Shown here one piece after another: positions 18,674 to 29,603 of a DNA stretch of 64,000 nt (within the stretch, counting starts at the first letter, position 1; every line of letters starts with the position of its first letter). The position numbers were made by a program, and so were the translations under genes. This DNA is from Pseudomonas abieticivorans (lineage in GTDB: Bacteria > Pseudomonadota > Gammaproteobacteria > Pseudomonadales > Pseudomonadaceae), in contig NZ_CP094975.1 of assembly GCF_023509015.1 (NCBI RefSeq), positions 1,433,501 through 1,497,500 of the forward strand, in the 5' to 3' direction. A model generated the notes under the pieces. That model did not search any database. It had not been told where the DNA came from and saw only the letters and a list, made by a program, of their open reading frames with translations.

Positions 18674-19331
18674 TCAAAGGTCCGGGCAGTCGAGAATCGC
18701 TTGGCAGATCGACATGGCCCGTTCCGGGTCGCGCGCCTCCACCGCCGCCAGCAAGTCGCCGTGGCTGTGGAAAACGCTGGGGTTGCGCGGGGTGTGGTTG
18801 AGCGCGTGCAGGATCGCACTGCCCATCACCCCGGAAAAAAAGCGATACAGCTCGCTCAGGGTCGGGTTATGGGCCGCGTCCACCAGGCGCCGGTGAAACA
18901 CCAGGTCGCATTCGATGTAGCGGTCGACGTCGCCGTGGTAATGCTCGCCGCTGTGGTTCAAGGCCATCATGCAGCGCTTGCAGGTCTTCGTCGGTACGGC
19001 GCACTGCAGCCAGGCCAATGGCCTGCACCTCAATGATGCGCCGGGTTTCCCGAGCCTGTTCCAGCGAACAACCCGACAGCGCCTTGAGGGTGTCGAACGG
19101 ATCGACGTTCAAGCGCAGGTAACTGCCATCGCCCTGGCGAATCTCGATCAGGCCGCTGAAGGCCAACACGCGCATGGCTTCGCGCACGGTGTTGCGGCTG
19201 ATGCCCAGCTGCGCGGCAAGCTCAGGTTCGGTGGGCAGGCGTTGGCCAATGGCCCAGGCACCGGAGTTGATGCGCGCGCGCAGTTGGTCCAGGGCCTGGT
19301 CGACCAGGGAGCGTTTGATCAGGGTGGACAT
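18674..19331 (-). pseudogene. GntR/FadR-type transcriptional regulator, apparent frameshift
   Basis: The N-terminal part (MSTLIKRSLVDQALDQLRARINSGAWAIGQRLPTEPELAAQLGISRNTVREAMRVL) is a GntR winged helix. The frame runs on into a Pro/Arg-rich nonsense tail after DLQALHD. The FCD effector domain (NHSGEHYHGDVDRYIECDLVFHRRLVDAAHNPTLSELY...) continues in the next frame down to 18674. Removing one base of the CC at 18964-18965 restores a 218-residue protein of normal length. So there is either a one-base insertion in the genome or a sequencing error. It lies just upstream of the CynX-type transporter on the same strand. Confidence 0.85.
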
Positions 19332-19459
19332 GGCTTAACATCCAATCATCGGACGAATTACGACGGTGCAGATTAACGTCGCAGGGCATCGATGGCAAAC
19401 AGCTTTGGATGTGCGGTATCCGGTTCGCGGATGATTCCTACAGGCATACCCGTCACCTT

Positions 19460-19545
19460 GTAGGAGCGGATTCATCCGCGAAAGCCCCGACGCGGTATGC
19501 CTGATGCACCGCGGCGGCCTTTTCGCGGATGAATCCGCTCCTACA
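19460..19545. repeat. REP-like inverted pair
   Basis: A forward copy (from 19460) and an inverted copy (to about 19545) of the 22-base family flank a GC-rich spacer. It lies between the frameshifted regulator's promoter side and the aap terminator. Confidence 0.8.
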
Positions 19546-19565
19546 CGGGTTTATGGCGCACCATA

Positions 19566-19594
19566 AAAAAACCCGGAACGAGTCCGGGTTTTTT
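19566..19594. terminator. Terminator of the aap operon
   Basis: AAAAAACCCGGA and TCCGGGTTTTTT form a 12-bp perfect stem with a short loop. On the minus strand it ends in a U-run 18 bases after the aapP stop. Confidence 0.9.
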
Positions 19595-19611
19595 ATCAAA
19601 CGCTCAAGCCA

Positions 19612-20376
19612 TCAATGCAGGATCTGGCTCAGGAACAGCTTGGTCCGATCGCTCTGCGGGTTGTCGAAGAAGTCGTTCGGCGCGGCCTGCTCGACGATTT
19701 CACCCTTGTCCATGAAGATCACCCGGTTGGCCACGGTGCGGGCGAAGCCCATTTCGTGGGTCACGCAGAGCATGGTCATGCCGTCTTCGGCCAGGCCGAT
19801 CATGGTGTCGAGTACTTCCTTCACCATTTCCGGGTCCAGCGCCGAGGTCGGTTCGTCGAACAGCATGATCTTGGGCTTCATGCACAAGGCGCGGGCAATC
19901 GCCACGCGCTGCTGCTGGCCGCCGGACAATTGCCCCGGGAACTTGTGCGCCTGCTCCGGGATGCGCACGCGCTCCAGGTAATGCATGGCGATTTCCTCGG
20001 CCTGACGCTTGGGCATCTTGCGTACCCACATTGGTGCCAACGTGCAGTTTTGCAAAATGGTCAGGTGCGGGAACAGGTTGAAGTGCTGGAACACCATGCC
20101 CACTTCACGGCGGATCGCTTCGATCTGCTTGAGGTCGTTGGTCAGTTCCACGCCGTCCACCACGATGCGGCCCTGCTGGTGTTCTTCCAGGCGGTTGAGG
20201 CAACGGATGGTGGTCGACTTGCCCGAGCCCGAAGGCCCGCACAGCACGATACGCTCGCCCTGACGCACGTTCAGGTTGATGTCCTTGAGCACGTGGAACT
20301 GGCCGTACCACTTGTTCACGCCCTGCATCTGGATAATGCCTTCGGCACCCACAGGCTGTTTGATCGCTTCACTCAT
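19612..20376 (-). CDS. aapP: General L-amino acid ABC transporter, ATPase AapP
   Basis: This 254-residue ATPase energises uptake of polar amino acids. Walker A is GPSGSGKST, the signature LSGGQQQR, Walker [13 protein letters not shown], and the switch His lies in CVTHEMG. The start at 20376 (MSEAIKQP) has an AGGAG box 8 bases upstream. It is the last gene of aapJQMP; the gap to aapM is 10 bases. Confidence 0.95.
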   Translation of the reverse strand: MSEAIKQPVGAEGIIQMQGVNKWYGQFHVLKDINLNVRQGERIVLCGPSGSGKSTTIRCLNRLEEHQQGRIVVDGVELTNDLKQIEAIRREVGMVFQHFNLFPHLTILQNCTLAPMWVRKMPKRQAEEIAMHYLERVRIPEQAHKFPGQLSGGQQQRVAIARALCMKPKIMLFDEPTSALDPEMVKEVLDTMIGLAEDGMTMLCVTHEMGFARTVANRVIFMDKGEIVEQAAPNDFFDNPQSDRTKLFLSQILH

Positions 20377-20386
20377 GAAAAAACTC

Positions 20387-21484
20387 CTAACGCTTGTGGC
20401 CAGTATCCAGCTTGTGCTCAAGGTGCACGCTGTAGCGGGACATACTGAAACAGAAAATCCAGAACACCAGGGCCGCGAACACGTAGCCCTCGGTGGCCAT
20501 GCCTAGCCAAGTCGGGTCGGCCGACGCCTGCTTGACGCTGTTGAGCAAGTCGAACAAGCCGATGATGATCACCAGGCTCGTGTCCTTGAACAGCGCAATG
20601 AAGGTGTTGACGATACCGGGGATCACCAGCTTCAGCGCTTGCGGCAAAATCACCAGGCCCATCGACCGCCAGTAGCCCAGGCCCATCGCCGCGGCCGCTT
20701 CATACTGCCCTTTCGGGATGGCTTGCAGGCCACCGCGCACCACCTCGGCCACGTAGGCCGACTGGAACAGGATGACGCCGATCAGTGCCCGCAGCAACTT
20801 GTCGAAGCTCATGCCTTCTGGCAGGAACAGCGGCAGCATCACCGAGGACATGAACAGCACGGTGATCAACGGCACGCCGCGCCAGAACTCGATGAAGGTC
20901 ACGCACACCACCTTCACCGCCGGCATCTTCGAGCGCCGGCCCAGGGCCAGCAGAATGCCCAGCGGCAAGGCGCCGGCGATGCCGACCGTGGCGATGACCA
21001 AGGTCAGCATCAGGCCGCCCCATTGGCTGGTGGCCACGTTTTCCAAGCCCAGGTAGCCACCGTGCAGCAGGGTGTAGGCCACGATCGGGTAGATCACCAA
21101 GAAGCTCAGGCCATAGACGGCCTTGCGCTGAAAGCGGGAGATGAACAACGGCGCCACCCCGATCACCGCCAGCCACACGGTCAGGTCTACGCGCCAGCGC
21201 AGTTCACGCGGGTAGTAGCCATACATGAACTGGCCAAAGCGCTGCTCGATGAACACCCAGCAAGCGCCAGACTTGGTGCAGTCGGCACGGGTGGTGCCTA
21301 CCCAGTTGGCATCGAAGATCGCCCAGTGCAGCAGCGGCGGCACGATCAGCCAGATCAGGTAGAAGGCAAACAGCGTCAGCAAGGTGTTCAGCCAACTGGA
21401 GAACAGGTTGTTGCGCATCCACGCCACCGGGCCAAAGACGCGCTTTGGCGGTGCCATGTCGGGTTTGAAGATATGAGTGGTCAT
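20387..21484 (-). CDS. aapM: General L-amino acid ABC transporter, permease AapM
   Basis: This 365-residue inner-membrane permease has several N-terminal membrane segments before the HisM-type core. The EAA loop is [29 protein letters not shown]. It pairs with AapQ. The gaps to its neighbours are about 10 bases, showing one transcript. Confidence 0.94.
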   Translation of the reverse strand: MTTHIFKPDMAPPKRVFGPVAWMRNNLFSSWLNTLLTLFAFYLIWLIVPPLLHWAIFDANWVGTTRADCTKSGACWVFIEQRFGQFMYGYYPRELRWRVDLTVWLAVIGVAPLFISRFQRKAVYGLSFLVIYPIVAYTLLHGGYLGLENVATSQWGGLMLTLVIATVGIAGALPLGILLALGRRSKMPAVKVVCVTFIEFWRGVPLITVLFMSSVMLPLFLPEGMSFDKLLRALIGVILFQSAYVAEVVRGGLQAIPKGQYEAAAAMGLGYWRSMGLVILPQALKLVIPGIVNTFIALFKDTSLVIIIGLFDLLNSVKQASADPTWLGMATEGYVFAALVFWIFCFSMSRYSVHLEHKLDTGHKR

Positions 21485-21494
21485 GTGCGTATCC

Positions 21495-22673
21495 TCACCG
21501 CTCGATCAGCGCAATGCGCTTGTTGTACCAGTTCATCAACAGCGAAATGCTGATGCTGATGGCCAGGTAGACGCTCATGGTGATGGCAATGACTTCAATC
21601 GCCTGGCCGGTCTGGTTGAGCACCGTGCCGGCAAACAGCGAAACCATTTCCGGGTAACCGATACCGGCCGCCAGCGAGGAGTTCTTCGCCAGGTTCAGGT
21701 ATTGGCTGGTCAGCGGCGGGATGATCACGCGCAGGGCTTGCGGGATGATCACCTTGCGCAGCGTTGGCCCAGGGCGCAGGCCCAGGGAACGTGCCGCTTC
21801 AGTTTGGCCGTGGGTCACCGACTTGATGCCCGAGCGCACGATCTCGGCGATGAACGCCGCGGTGTACACGGTCAGTGCCAGGGTCAGGGCCAGCAGTTCA
21901 GGGATCAATACCCAGCCGCCGACGAAGTTGAAGCCGCGCAGCTCGGGCATTTCCCAATGCACCGGGCTGCCGAACACCAACACGTCCAGTGCAGGGATGA
22001 TCAGCAGCAGCGCCAGGCCCGCCCAGAACTTGTGGAACGGTACGCCGGTTGCCTCGAAGCGCTTGTTCGCCCAGCGCGCCATCAGCACGATCGCACCGAT
22101 GGCGATGGCCACGGCTACCCAGAACGGCCAGAAACCGTCGGCGGCAATGGCGGCCGGCATGTTCAGGCCACGGCTGCTGACGTAAAAGGTGTCCCACAGG
22201 TTATGGCTGGCCCGTGGGCCCGGCATGGTCAGGAACACTGCGAAATACCAGAACAGGATTTGCAGCAACGGCGGGATGTTACGGAAGACCTCGACGTAGA
22301 CGGTTGCCAGCTTGCTGATCATCCAGTTGGGTGACAGGCGGGCCACACCGATGATGAAGCCCAGCAAAGTCGCCAAGACAATGCCGATGACCGTCACCAG
22401 CAGCGTGTTCAACAGGCCGATGACGAACACCCGGGCATAGCTGTCCGATTCGGTGTAGTCGATCAGGTGCTGGGCGATGCCGAAGCCGGCGCTGCGTTCC
22501 AGGAAGTCGAAGCCGGAGGTGATGCCGCGGTGTTGCAGGTTGGTCTGGGTGTTGTGAAACAGAAACCAGCCCAGCGAGACCACCGCCACAATCGTGATGA
22601 TCTGAAATAGCCACGCACGCACACGTGGATCGGTCAGGGAGAAACCCTTGGGTGCGCCGATTTGTTTTTGCAT
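21495..22673 (-). CDS. aapQ: General L-amino acid ABC transporter, permease AapQ
   Basis: This 392-residue permease has the same two-part layout as AapM and the EAA loop TEAARSLGLRPGPTLRKVIIPQALRVIIPP. GGAGG upstream of the ATG is a strong ribosome-binding site. The 28-bp palindrome at 22704 separates it from aapJ, so its transcript level may be lower than that of the binding protein. Confidence 0.94.
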   Translation of the reverse strand: MQKQIGAPKGFSLTDPRVRAWLFQIITIVAVVSLGWFLFHNTQTNLQHRGITSGFDFLERSAGFGIAQHLIDYTESDSYARVFVIGLLNTLLVTVIGIVLATLLGFIIGVARLSPNWMISKLATVYVEVFRNIPPLLQILFWYFAVFLTMPGPRASHNLWDTFYVSSRGLNMPAAIAADGFWPFWVAVAIAIGAIVLMARWANKRFEATGVPFHKFWAGLALLLIIPALDVLVFGSPVHWEMPELRGFNFVGGWVLIPELLALTLALTVYTAAFIAEIVRSGIKSVTHGQTEAARSLGLRPGPTLRKVIIPQALRVIIPPLTSQYLNLAKNSSLAAGIGYPEMVSLFAGTVLNQTGQAIEVIAITMSVYLAISISISLLMNWYNKRIALIER

Positions 22674-22703
22674 GGAATGCCCCGGAGGAAAGGGAGTGAA
22701 ACA

Positions 22704-22731
22704 GCACCTGGCAGCGGCCGCTGCCAGGTGC
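22704..22731. terminator. 28-bp perfect palindrome between aapJ and aapQ
   Basis: The palindrome starts GCACCTGGCAGCGG and is its own reverse complement over 28 bases. It sits 10 bases after the aapJ stop and before the aapQ ribosome-binding site. There is no U-run, so it most likely protects the aapJ 3' end or attenuates read-through, a common device after binding-protein genes. Confidence 0.75.
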
Positions 22732-22741
22732 GGGGGGCCAA

Positions 22742-23770
22742 TCAGCGCACTGGAGGTGCGTACTGGATGCCGCCGTTATTCCACAGAGCGTTCAAGCCAC
22801 GGTCGATCGCCAACGGAGTGCCTTTGCCGAGGTTTTTCTCGAACACTTCGCCGTAGTTACCGACTTGCTTGACGATCTGCACTACCCAGTCCTTCGGCAG
22901 TTTCAGGTCCTTGCCATATTCACCGTCGCCACCCAGCAGACGGGCGACGTCCGGGTTCTTGGTGGACTTGGCTTCTTCTTCGACGTTTTTCGACGTCACG
23001 CCAGCTTCTTCGGCGTTGAGCATGGCGAACAGGGTCCACTTGACGATGCTGAACCACTCTTCGTCGCCTTTACGCACGACCGGGCCCAGGGGCTCCTTGG
23101 AGATGGTTTCCGGCAGTACCACGTAGTCGCCTGGGTTGGCCAGCTTGGAGCGCTGTGCGTAAAGCTGCGATTTATCGGAGGTCAGCACGTCGCAACGGCC
23201 GCTTTCCAGCGACTTGGCGCTTTCGTCGGAGGTGTCGAACGTGATCGGGGTGTACTTCAGGCCATTGCCACGGAAGTAGTCGGAAACGTTCAGCTCGGTG
23301 GTGGTACCGGCCTGGATGCAGATGGTTGCACCGTCCAGTTCCTTGGCACTTTTAACGCCCAGCTTTTTGTTGACCAGGAAGCCAACGCCGTCGTAGTAAG
23401 TGACGCCGGTGAACATCAGGCCCATGCCAGCGTCACGCGAGCTGGTCCAGGTGGTGTTACGCGACAGTACGTCGATCTCGCCGGACTGCAGCGCGGTGAA
23501 GCGCTCCTTGGCATTGAGCTGGCTGAACTTGACCTTTTTCGCATCACCAAACACTGCTGCGGCTACGGCGCGGCAGACGTCGGCGTCGATCCCCTTGATG
23601 GTGCCCGAGGCGTCCGGAACGGAGAAGCCAGGCAAGCCATCACTGACGCCGCACTGGATGAAGCCTTTCTTCTGAATGGCGTCCAGCGTGGTCCCTGCCT
23701 GCACGAAGCTGCTGACACCGAGAACGGTAGCGGCAGTCAGTACGGCGAGGGTGGATTTCAGCATCTTCAT
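22742..23770 (-). CDS. aapJ: General L-amino acid ABC transporter, periplasmic binding protein AapJ
   Basis: This 342-residue binding protein has a signal peptide (MKMLKSTLAVLTAATVLGVSSFVQA) and the family-3 solute-binding pattern (VSDGLPGFSVPDASGTIKGIDADVCRAVAAAVFGD). It captures amino acids and delivers them to AapQM. It is the first gene of the operon. Confidence 0.95.
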   Translation of the reverse strand: MKMLKSTLAVLTAATVLGVSSFVQAGTTLDAIQKKGFIQCGVSDGLPGFSVPDASGTIKGIDADVCRAVAAAVFGDAKKVKFSQLNAKERFTALQSGEIDVLSRNTTWTSSRDAGMGLMFTGVTYYDGVGFLVNKKLGVKSAKELDGATICIQAGTTTELNVSDYFRGNGLKYTPITFDTSDESAKSLESGRCDVLTSDKSQLYAQRSKLANPGDYVVLPETISKEPLGPVVRKGDEEWFSIVKWTLFAMLNAEEAGVTSKNVEEEAKSTKNPDVARLLGGDGEYGKDLKLPKDWVVQIVKQVGNYGEVFEKNLGKGTPLAIDRGLNALWNNGGIQYAPPVR

Positions 23771-24907
<1,137 letters not shown>

Positions 24908-25024
24908 ATCGGTACAAAACGGGCGCTGCAGGCAAACTTCCTGTAGCGTCCGCCGCCAGACACTACGCCGCGCCCGATTCTTGCATTACACTGCCCGGCG
25001 TACATTCCTTAATCAATTAATGAG

Positions 25025-26482
25025 ATGACCGTGCTCAAAGCACTCAAGAAAATGTTCGGTAAAAGCGAGGCTGAGCAGCTCGTTGCCGGCGCCCCTGCAC
25101 CTCGCGCTATCCCCGTCAGCGCGGCAGAACCTGCCCAGCCTGCCCCACACACGCAGCCCAGAGCCCTGGAGCCCGAGCCTCAGGCGCCTGCTGCAGAGCC
25201 GCAAGCGGTGCAGCACTCGACCAAACCCAAGCCCACCGAGCGCAAGCCCAAGCCTGCCGCCGTTCTGTGGAAGCTGGAAGATTTCGCCGTAGCGCCCCAG
25301 GAAGGCAAGACCCGCTTCCATGATTTCCCGCTGTCGCCCGAACTGATGCACGCCATTCATGACCTGGGCTTTCCTTATTGCACGCCGATCCAGGCGCAGG
25401 TCATGGGTTTCACCATCAAGGGCCGCGACGCCATCGGTCGCGCCCAGACCGGTACTGGCAAAACTGCCGCATTCCTGATCTCGATCATCACCCAGTTGCA
25501 GCAGACCCCGGCGCCCAAAGAGCGCTACATGGGCGAGCCGCGCGCACTGATCATCGCCCCCACCCGCGAGCTGGTGGTGCAGATCGCCAAGGATGCCGCG
25601 GCGCTGACCAAGTACACCGGCCTGAACGTCATGACGTTCGTTGGCGGCATGGACTTCGACAAGCAGCTCAAGCAACTCGAAGCCCGCCATTGCGACATCC
25701 TGGTCGCCACCCCTGGCCGCCTGCTGGACTTCAACCAGCGCGGCGAAGTGCACTTGGACATGGTCGAGGTGATGGTGCTGGACGAAGCCGACCGCATGCT
25801 CGACATGGGCTTCATCCCACAAGTACGCCAGATCATTCGCCAGACCCCACCGAAAAACGAGCGCCAGACCCTGCTGTTCTCGGCCACCTTCACCGAAGAC
25901 GTGATGAACCTGGCCAAGCAATGGACCACGGACCCGGCCATCGTCGAGATCGAGCCTGAAAACGTCGCCAGCGAAACCGTCGAGCAACACGTGTACGCGG
26001 TGGCCGGCAGCGACAAGTACAAGCTGCTGTACAACCTGGTCACTGACAACGGTTGGGAGCGGGTGATGGTATTTGCCAACCGCAAGGACGAAGTGCGCCG
26101 CATCGAGGAGCGCCTGGTGCGCGATGGCGTGAACGCCGCGCAGCTGTCGGGCGACGTGCCGCAGCACAAGCGCATCAAAACCCTGGAAGGCTTTCGCGAA
26201 GGCAAGATCCGCGTGCTGGTGGCCACCGACGTGGCCGGGCGTGGCATCCACATCGACGGCATCAGCCACGTGATCAACTTTACCCTGCCGGAAGACCCGG
26301 ACGACTACGTGCACCGCATTGGCCGTACCGGCCGGGCGGGCATGAGCGGTGTGTCGATCAGCTTCGCCGGCGAAGACGACTCCTATCAGTTGCCATCGAT
26401 CGAGGCCCTGCTGGGCCGCAAGATCAGCTGCGAAATGCCGCCGACCGAGCTGCTCAGGCCGGTTGAGCGCAAGCGCACCTAA
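25025..26482 (+). CDS. rhlB: DEAD-box ATP-dependent RNA helicase RhlB
   Basis: This 485-residue helicase has a Pro/Ala-rich, low-complexity N-terminal extension (about residues 20-80) and then the two RecA domains. Motifs: Q motif near 118-122, AQTGTGKT 140-147, [15 protein letters not shown], and [10 protein letters not shown]. It unwinds structured RNA and is a common degradosome partner. A REP-flanked hairpin terminator follows. Confidence 0.93.
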   Translation: MTVLKALKKMFGKSEAEQLVAGAPAPRAIPVSAAEPAQPAPHTQPRALEPEPQAPAAEPQAVQHSTKPKPTERKPKPAAVLWKLEDFAVAPQEGKTRFHDFPLSPELMHAIHDLGFPYCTPIQAQVMGFTIKGRDAIGRAQTGTGKTAAFLISIITQLQQTPAPKERYMGEPRALIIAPTRELVVQIAKDAAALTKYTGLNVMTFVGGMDFDKQLKQLEARHCDILVATPGRLLDFNQRGEVHLDMVEVMVLDEADRMLDMGFIPQVRQIIRQTPPKNERQTLLFSATFTEDVMNLAKQWTTDPAIVEIEPENVASETVEQHVYAVAGSDKYKLLYNLVTDNGWERVMVFANRKDEVRRIEERLVRDGVNAAQLSGDVPQHKRIKTLEGFREGKIRVLVATDVAGRGIHIDGISHVINFTLPEDPDDYVHRIGRTGRAGMSGVSISFAGEDDSYQLPSIEALLGRKISCEMPPTELLRPVERKRT

Positions 26483-26562
26483 GCGGATTGATCCGCGAAA
26501 AGAACGCTGCGGTGTGTCAGGCAAACCGCGGCGTTTTTTTTCGCGGATAAATCCGCTCCTAC
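26482..26562. terminator. REP-flanked terminator after rhlB
   Basis: A forward REP copy (about 26482-26499) and an inverted copy (about 26540-26562) enclose an AACGCTGCGGT/ACCGCGGCGTT hairpin (one mismatch) followed by T8. The layout is the same as after valS. Confidence 0.8.
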
Positions 26563-26595
26563 CGTGTTGCGCCAGGCCCGGGCTTTCCGGCCTCT

Positions 26596-27048
26596 TCAGA
26601 TACCCCAGCGGTCCGCCGCCGCGTTGTCGCTGTCCTTGCCTTCTACCCAGCGCGCACCCTGCTCGGTGCTTTCCTTCTTCCAGAACGGCGCCCGGGTCTT
26701 GAGGTAGTCCATCACGAAGTTGCAGGCATCGAAAGCAGCCTGGCGATGAGCGCTGGCGATGCCGACAAACACGATCGGCTCGCCCGGCTCCAAAGCGCCG
26801 ATGCGATGCAACACTTGGACCTTGAGCAAGGGCCAGCGCTGCTCGGCCTCCAGCACGATCTTGGCCAATGCTTTCTCGGTCATGCCCGGATAGTGCTCCA
26901 GGAACATCCCGGCCACTTCCAGGCCGTCATTGAAGTCACGCACATAACCGACAAAGCTCACCACCGCGCCAACACCTACGTTGGCGGCATGCATGGCGTT
27001 GACCTCGACGCCTGGGTCAAACGGGCTGGACTGCACGCGAACGCTCAT
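26596..27048 (-). CDS. moaE: Molybdopterin synthase catalytic subunit MoaE
   Basis: This 150-residue large subunit inserts dithiolene sulfur into precursor Z. The family pattern VGAVVSFVGYVRDFNDG and the conserved KTRAPFWKKE (active Lys) are present. It starts one base after the moaD stop and is the last gene of moaCDE. Confidence 0.96.
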   Translation of the reverse strand: MSVRVQSSPFDPGVEVNAMHAANVGVGAVVSFVGYVRDFNDGLEVAGMFLEHYPGMTEKALAKIVLEAEQRWPLLKVQVLHRIGALEPGEPIVFVGIASAHRQAAFDACNFVMDYLKTRAPFWKKESTEQGARWVEGKDSDNAAADRWGI

Positions 27049-27049
27049 G

Positions 27050-27295
27050 TCAGCCCCCGGTCACGGGCGGGAAAAACGCCACTTCATCACCGTCTGCCAC
27101 CGGTTCGTCCAGCTTGCACAAGTCCTGGTTGCGCGCGCACATCAGGTTGGCCTCCCCCAATACACTCCAGTTGCCACCGCGCTCCAGCAGTTCCTGGCGT
27201 ACGTCTTCCAAGGTCTTGAACTCGCCTTGAAGTGCTTCGCCATCCATGCCCATGGCTTCGCGGTAACGAGCGAAATACACTACGTTAATGTTCAT
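27050..27295 (-). CDS. moaD: Molybdopterin synthase sulfur carrier MoaD
   Basis: This 81-residue ubiquitin-fold carrier starts [16 protein letters not shown] and ends in the required PPVTGG; the C-terminal Gly is adenylated and thiocarboxylated. The start ATG overlaps the moaC stop by 4 bases. Confidence 0.95.
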   Translation of the reverse strand: MNINVVYFARYREAMGMDGEALQGEFKTLEDVRQELLERGGNWSVLGEANLMCARNQDLCKLDEPVADGDEVAFFPPVTGG

Positions 27296-27765
27296 TGTGC
27301 GTCCGCCTGGTAGTGGCCGCTCTTGCCGCCGAGCTTTTCCAGCAGGCGCACGGTCTCGATGATCATGCCCTTGTCCACGGCCTTGCACATGTCGTAGAGG
27401 GTCAATGCCGCGACACTGGCAGCCGTCAGCGCTTCCATCTCCACGCCGGTCTGCCCGGCCAACTTGCACCGCGCAACGATGCGCACGCAGTCAGTGCCCT
27501 CGGTGCTCAGCTCGACCTTGACACTGGTCAGCATCAGCGGATGGCACAGGGGGATCAGGTCACTGGTTTTTTTCGCCGCCTGGATACCGGCAATGCGCGC
27601 CACGGCGAACACGTCACCCTTGGGGTGGCCACCGGCAACGATCATTTCCAGGGTTTGCGGGAGCATGCGCACCCGCGCTTCGGCCGTGGCTTCACGGGAC
27701 GTCACGGCTTTTTCGGTGACGTCGACCATGTTGGCGCGACCTTGGGAATCGAGATGAGTCAGCAC
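27292..27765 (-). CDS. moaC: Cyclic pyranopterin monophosphate synthase MoaC
   Basis: This 157-residue enzyme works with MoaA on GTP to make cyclic pyranopterin monophosphate. [20 protein letters not shown] and [34 protein letters not shown] are family hallmarks. No moaA or moaB is in the window. Confidence 0.97.
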   Translation of the reverse strand: MLTHLDSQGRANMVDVTEKAVTSREATAEARVRMLPQTLEMIVAGGHPKGDVFAVARIAGIQAAKKTSDLIPLCHPLMLTSVKVELSTEGTDCVRIVARCKLAGQTGVEMEALTAASVAALTLYDMCKAVDKGMIIETVRLLEKLGGKSGHYQADAQ

Positions 27766-27826
27766 GAGCCTTTGCTCCTGGGTAGGGAAAGACGATTGTA
27801 AACCGTGCGCGAGCCTGCGGGGGGAA

Positions 27827-27867
27827 CGAATGAATCCGCCCCCGCAGGGGCGGTTTCATCCGTGAAG
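27827..27867. repeat. Degenerate REP-like pair near phoH 3' end
   Basis: CGAATGAATCCGCCCCCGCAGGGGCGGTTTCATCCGTG forms an inverted repeat related to the dispersed family but with several changes. It lies just after the PIN-PhoH stop. Confidence 0.55.
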
Positions 27868-27870
27868 CGA

Positions 27871-29265
27871 TTACAAATGCGACTCGGCGTATTCGGCCAG
27901 AATCGAGCGTGGTACCCCTTGCAGCGTGATGTGCACGCCGTTCGGGAAGTCCTTGAAGCGTTCGGTGAGGTAGGTCAGGCCCGAGCTTGGCGCCGACAGG
28001 TAAGGGGTGTCGATCTGTGCCAGGTTACCCAGGCAGATCACCTTGGAGCCGGCACCTGCACGGGTGATGATGGTTTTCATCTGGTGCGGGGTCAGGTTCT
28101 GGCATTCGTCGATCAGAATCAGGCTTTGCTGGAAGCTGCGGCCCCGGATGTAGTTGAGGGATTTGAACTGCAACGGCACTTTGCTGAGGATGTAGTCGAC
28201 GCTGCCATGGGTGTTTTCGTCATCCATGTGCAAGGCTTCGAGGTTGTCGGTGATCGCGCCCAGCCAAGGTTCCATTTTCTCGGCTTCGGTGCCCGGCAAA
28301 AAGCCGATCTCTTGGTCCAGGCCCTGTACGCTACGGGTGGCGATGATGCGCCGGTAGCGTTTGGTGACCATGGTTTGTTCGATGGCGGCGGCCAGCGCCA
28401 GGATGGTTTTACCCGAACCTGCGGCACCGGTCAGGTTGACCAGGTGGATGTCTGGGTCCAGCAGGGCAAACAGCGCCAGGGCCTGGTGAATATCGCGGGG
28501 TTTCAGGCCCCAGGCTTCCTGATGCAGAAGCGGCTCTTGGTGCAGGTCCAGAATGACCAACTCACCGGACTGGATCGCCTTGATCCAACCGACGAAGCCT
28601 TGTTCGTCGATGATGAACTCGTTGATGTGCACCGCCGGCAGGTTGTCGGTCAATTGCACGCGGTGCCAGGTGCGGCCATGGTCCTGGCGGGTGTCCACCT
28701 TGCTGACGCGGTCCCAGAACGAGCCGGTCATGGTGTGGTAGCCACGGGAAAGCAAGGAGACATCGTCAACCAGTTGGTCGGTACTGTAGTCCTCGGCCTC
28801 GATCCCGCACGCACGGGCCTTGAGGCGCATGTTGATGTCTTTGGTGACCAGGACGATGTTCCAGTCCGGCTTGCGCTGATGCAGGTCGACCAGTTGATTG
28901 ATGATGATGTTGTCGTTCAGGTGGCTGGGCAAAAGGTTGCTCGGCTCACCGATCTTGGGCATCAGGATGGACAGGAACCCCTTGGGGTCACCCTTGCCGC
29001 GCTGGATCGGCACACCCAGTTCGACATCGGCCGGGCAGGCTTCGCCCAGGGTCTGGTCGATCAGGCGGATGGCCTGGCGGCATTCGGCAGCGATGGATTG
29101 CTTGCCGCTTTTAAGCTTGTCTAGCTCCTCGAGTACCGTCATCGGGATGGCAACGTGGTGTTCTTCGAAGTTCAGCAGCGCGTTTGGATCGTGGATCAGT
29201 ACGTTGGTATCGAGCACATAAAGGATTGGCTGGTTGGAAGAGGTGGTGCGTCCTTGATCATCCAT
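27871..29265 (-). CDS. PIN domain-PhoH fusion ATPase (YlaK/PhoH2-like)
   Basis: This 464-residue protein joins an N-terminal PIN nuclease domain (LDTNVLIHDPNALL with Asp19; Asp143 in TKDINMRLKA) and a C-terminal PhoH ATPase (Walker A GAAGSGKT 280-287; Walker B LILIDECQN). Such fusions are proposed RNA helicase-nucleases. It is a lone gene in the minus direction; the upstream 338-base gap holds its promoter. Confidence 0.9.
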   Translation of the reverse strand: MDDQGRTTSSNQPILYVLDTNVLIHDPNALLNFEEHHVAIPMTVLEELDKLKSGKQSIAAECRQAIRLIDQTLGEACPADVELGVPIQRGKGDPKGFLSILMPKIGEPSNLLPSHLNDNIIINQLVDLHQRKPDWNIVLVTKDINMRLKARACGIEAEDYSTDQLVDDVSLLSRGYHTMTGSFWDRVSKVDTRQDHGRTWHRVQLTDNLPAVHINEFIIDEQGFVGWIKAIQSGELVILDLHQEPLLHQEAWGLKPRDIHQALALFALLDPDIHLVNLTGAAGSGKTILALAAAIEQTMVTKRYRRIIATRSVQGLDQEIGFLPGTEAEKMEPWLGAITDNLEALHMDDENTHGSVDYILSKVPLQFKSLNYIRGRSFQQSLILIDECQNLTPHQMKTIITRAGAGSKVICLGNLAQIDTPYLSAPSSGLTYLTERFKDFPNGVHITLQGVPRSILAEYAESHL

Positions 29266-29603
29266 ACTCGGTCACCTTTTTGGGAGCCATTCGACGCAAT
29301 ACCTAGACGGTGCTGCGCCGCGAAGTGACCGCCGACCTCGCTGTGCCCCAGAGTGCTGTGGTCACGCGAGATACATACCCAACTGGCGTTTTAAGACGCC
29401 ACCTGTGTTGCAGGGTTCGGCGATCTGTCTTCGTAATACCGCAAAAAACATGACGAAAAAACTACTTTGACGCTTTTTTTAAGTTTATTTTTATGAACGA
29501 TGAATATCGCTTGGCGTAGGGGCCACGCACCGGTAAAGTCAGAAGTCGACCCCCTCGCAATGCCCCCGCAAATTTTTCGCCCATTGCCCTGCAGGCCACG
29601 TAA
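29266..29603. other. Intergenic region upstream of PIN-PhoH
   Basis: This 338-base stretch lies between the deacetylase-like gene and the PhoH promoter. It contains A/T runs (29440-29495), probably terminator or promoter elements on the minus strand. No convincing gene was seen. Confidence 0.35.
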
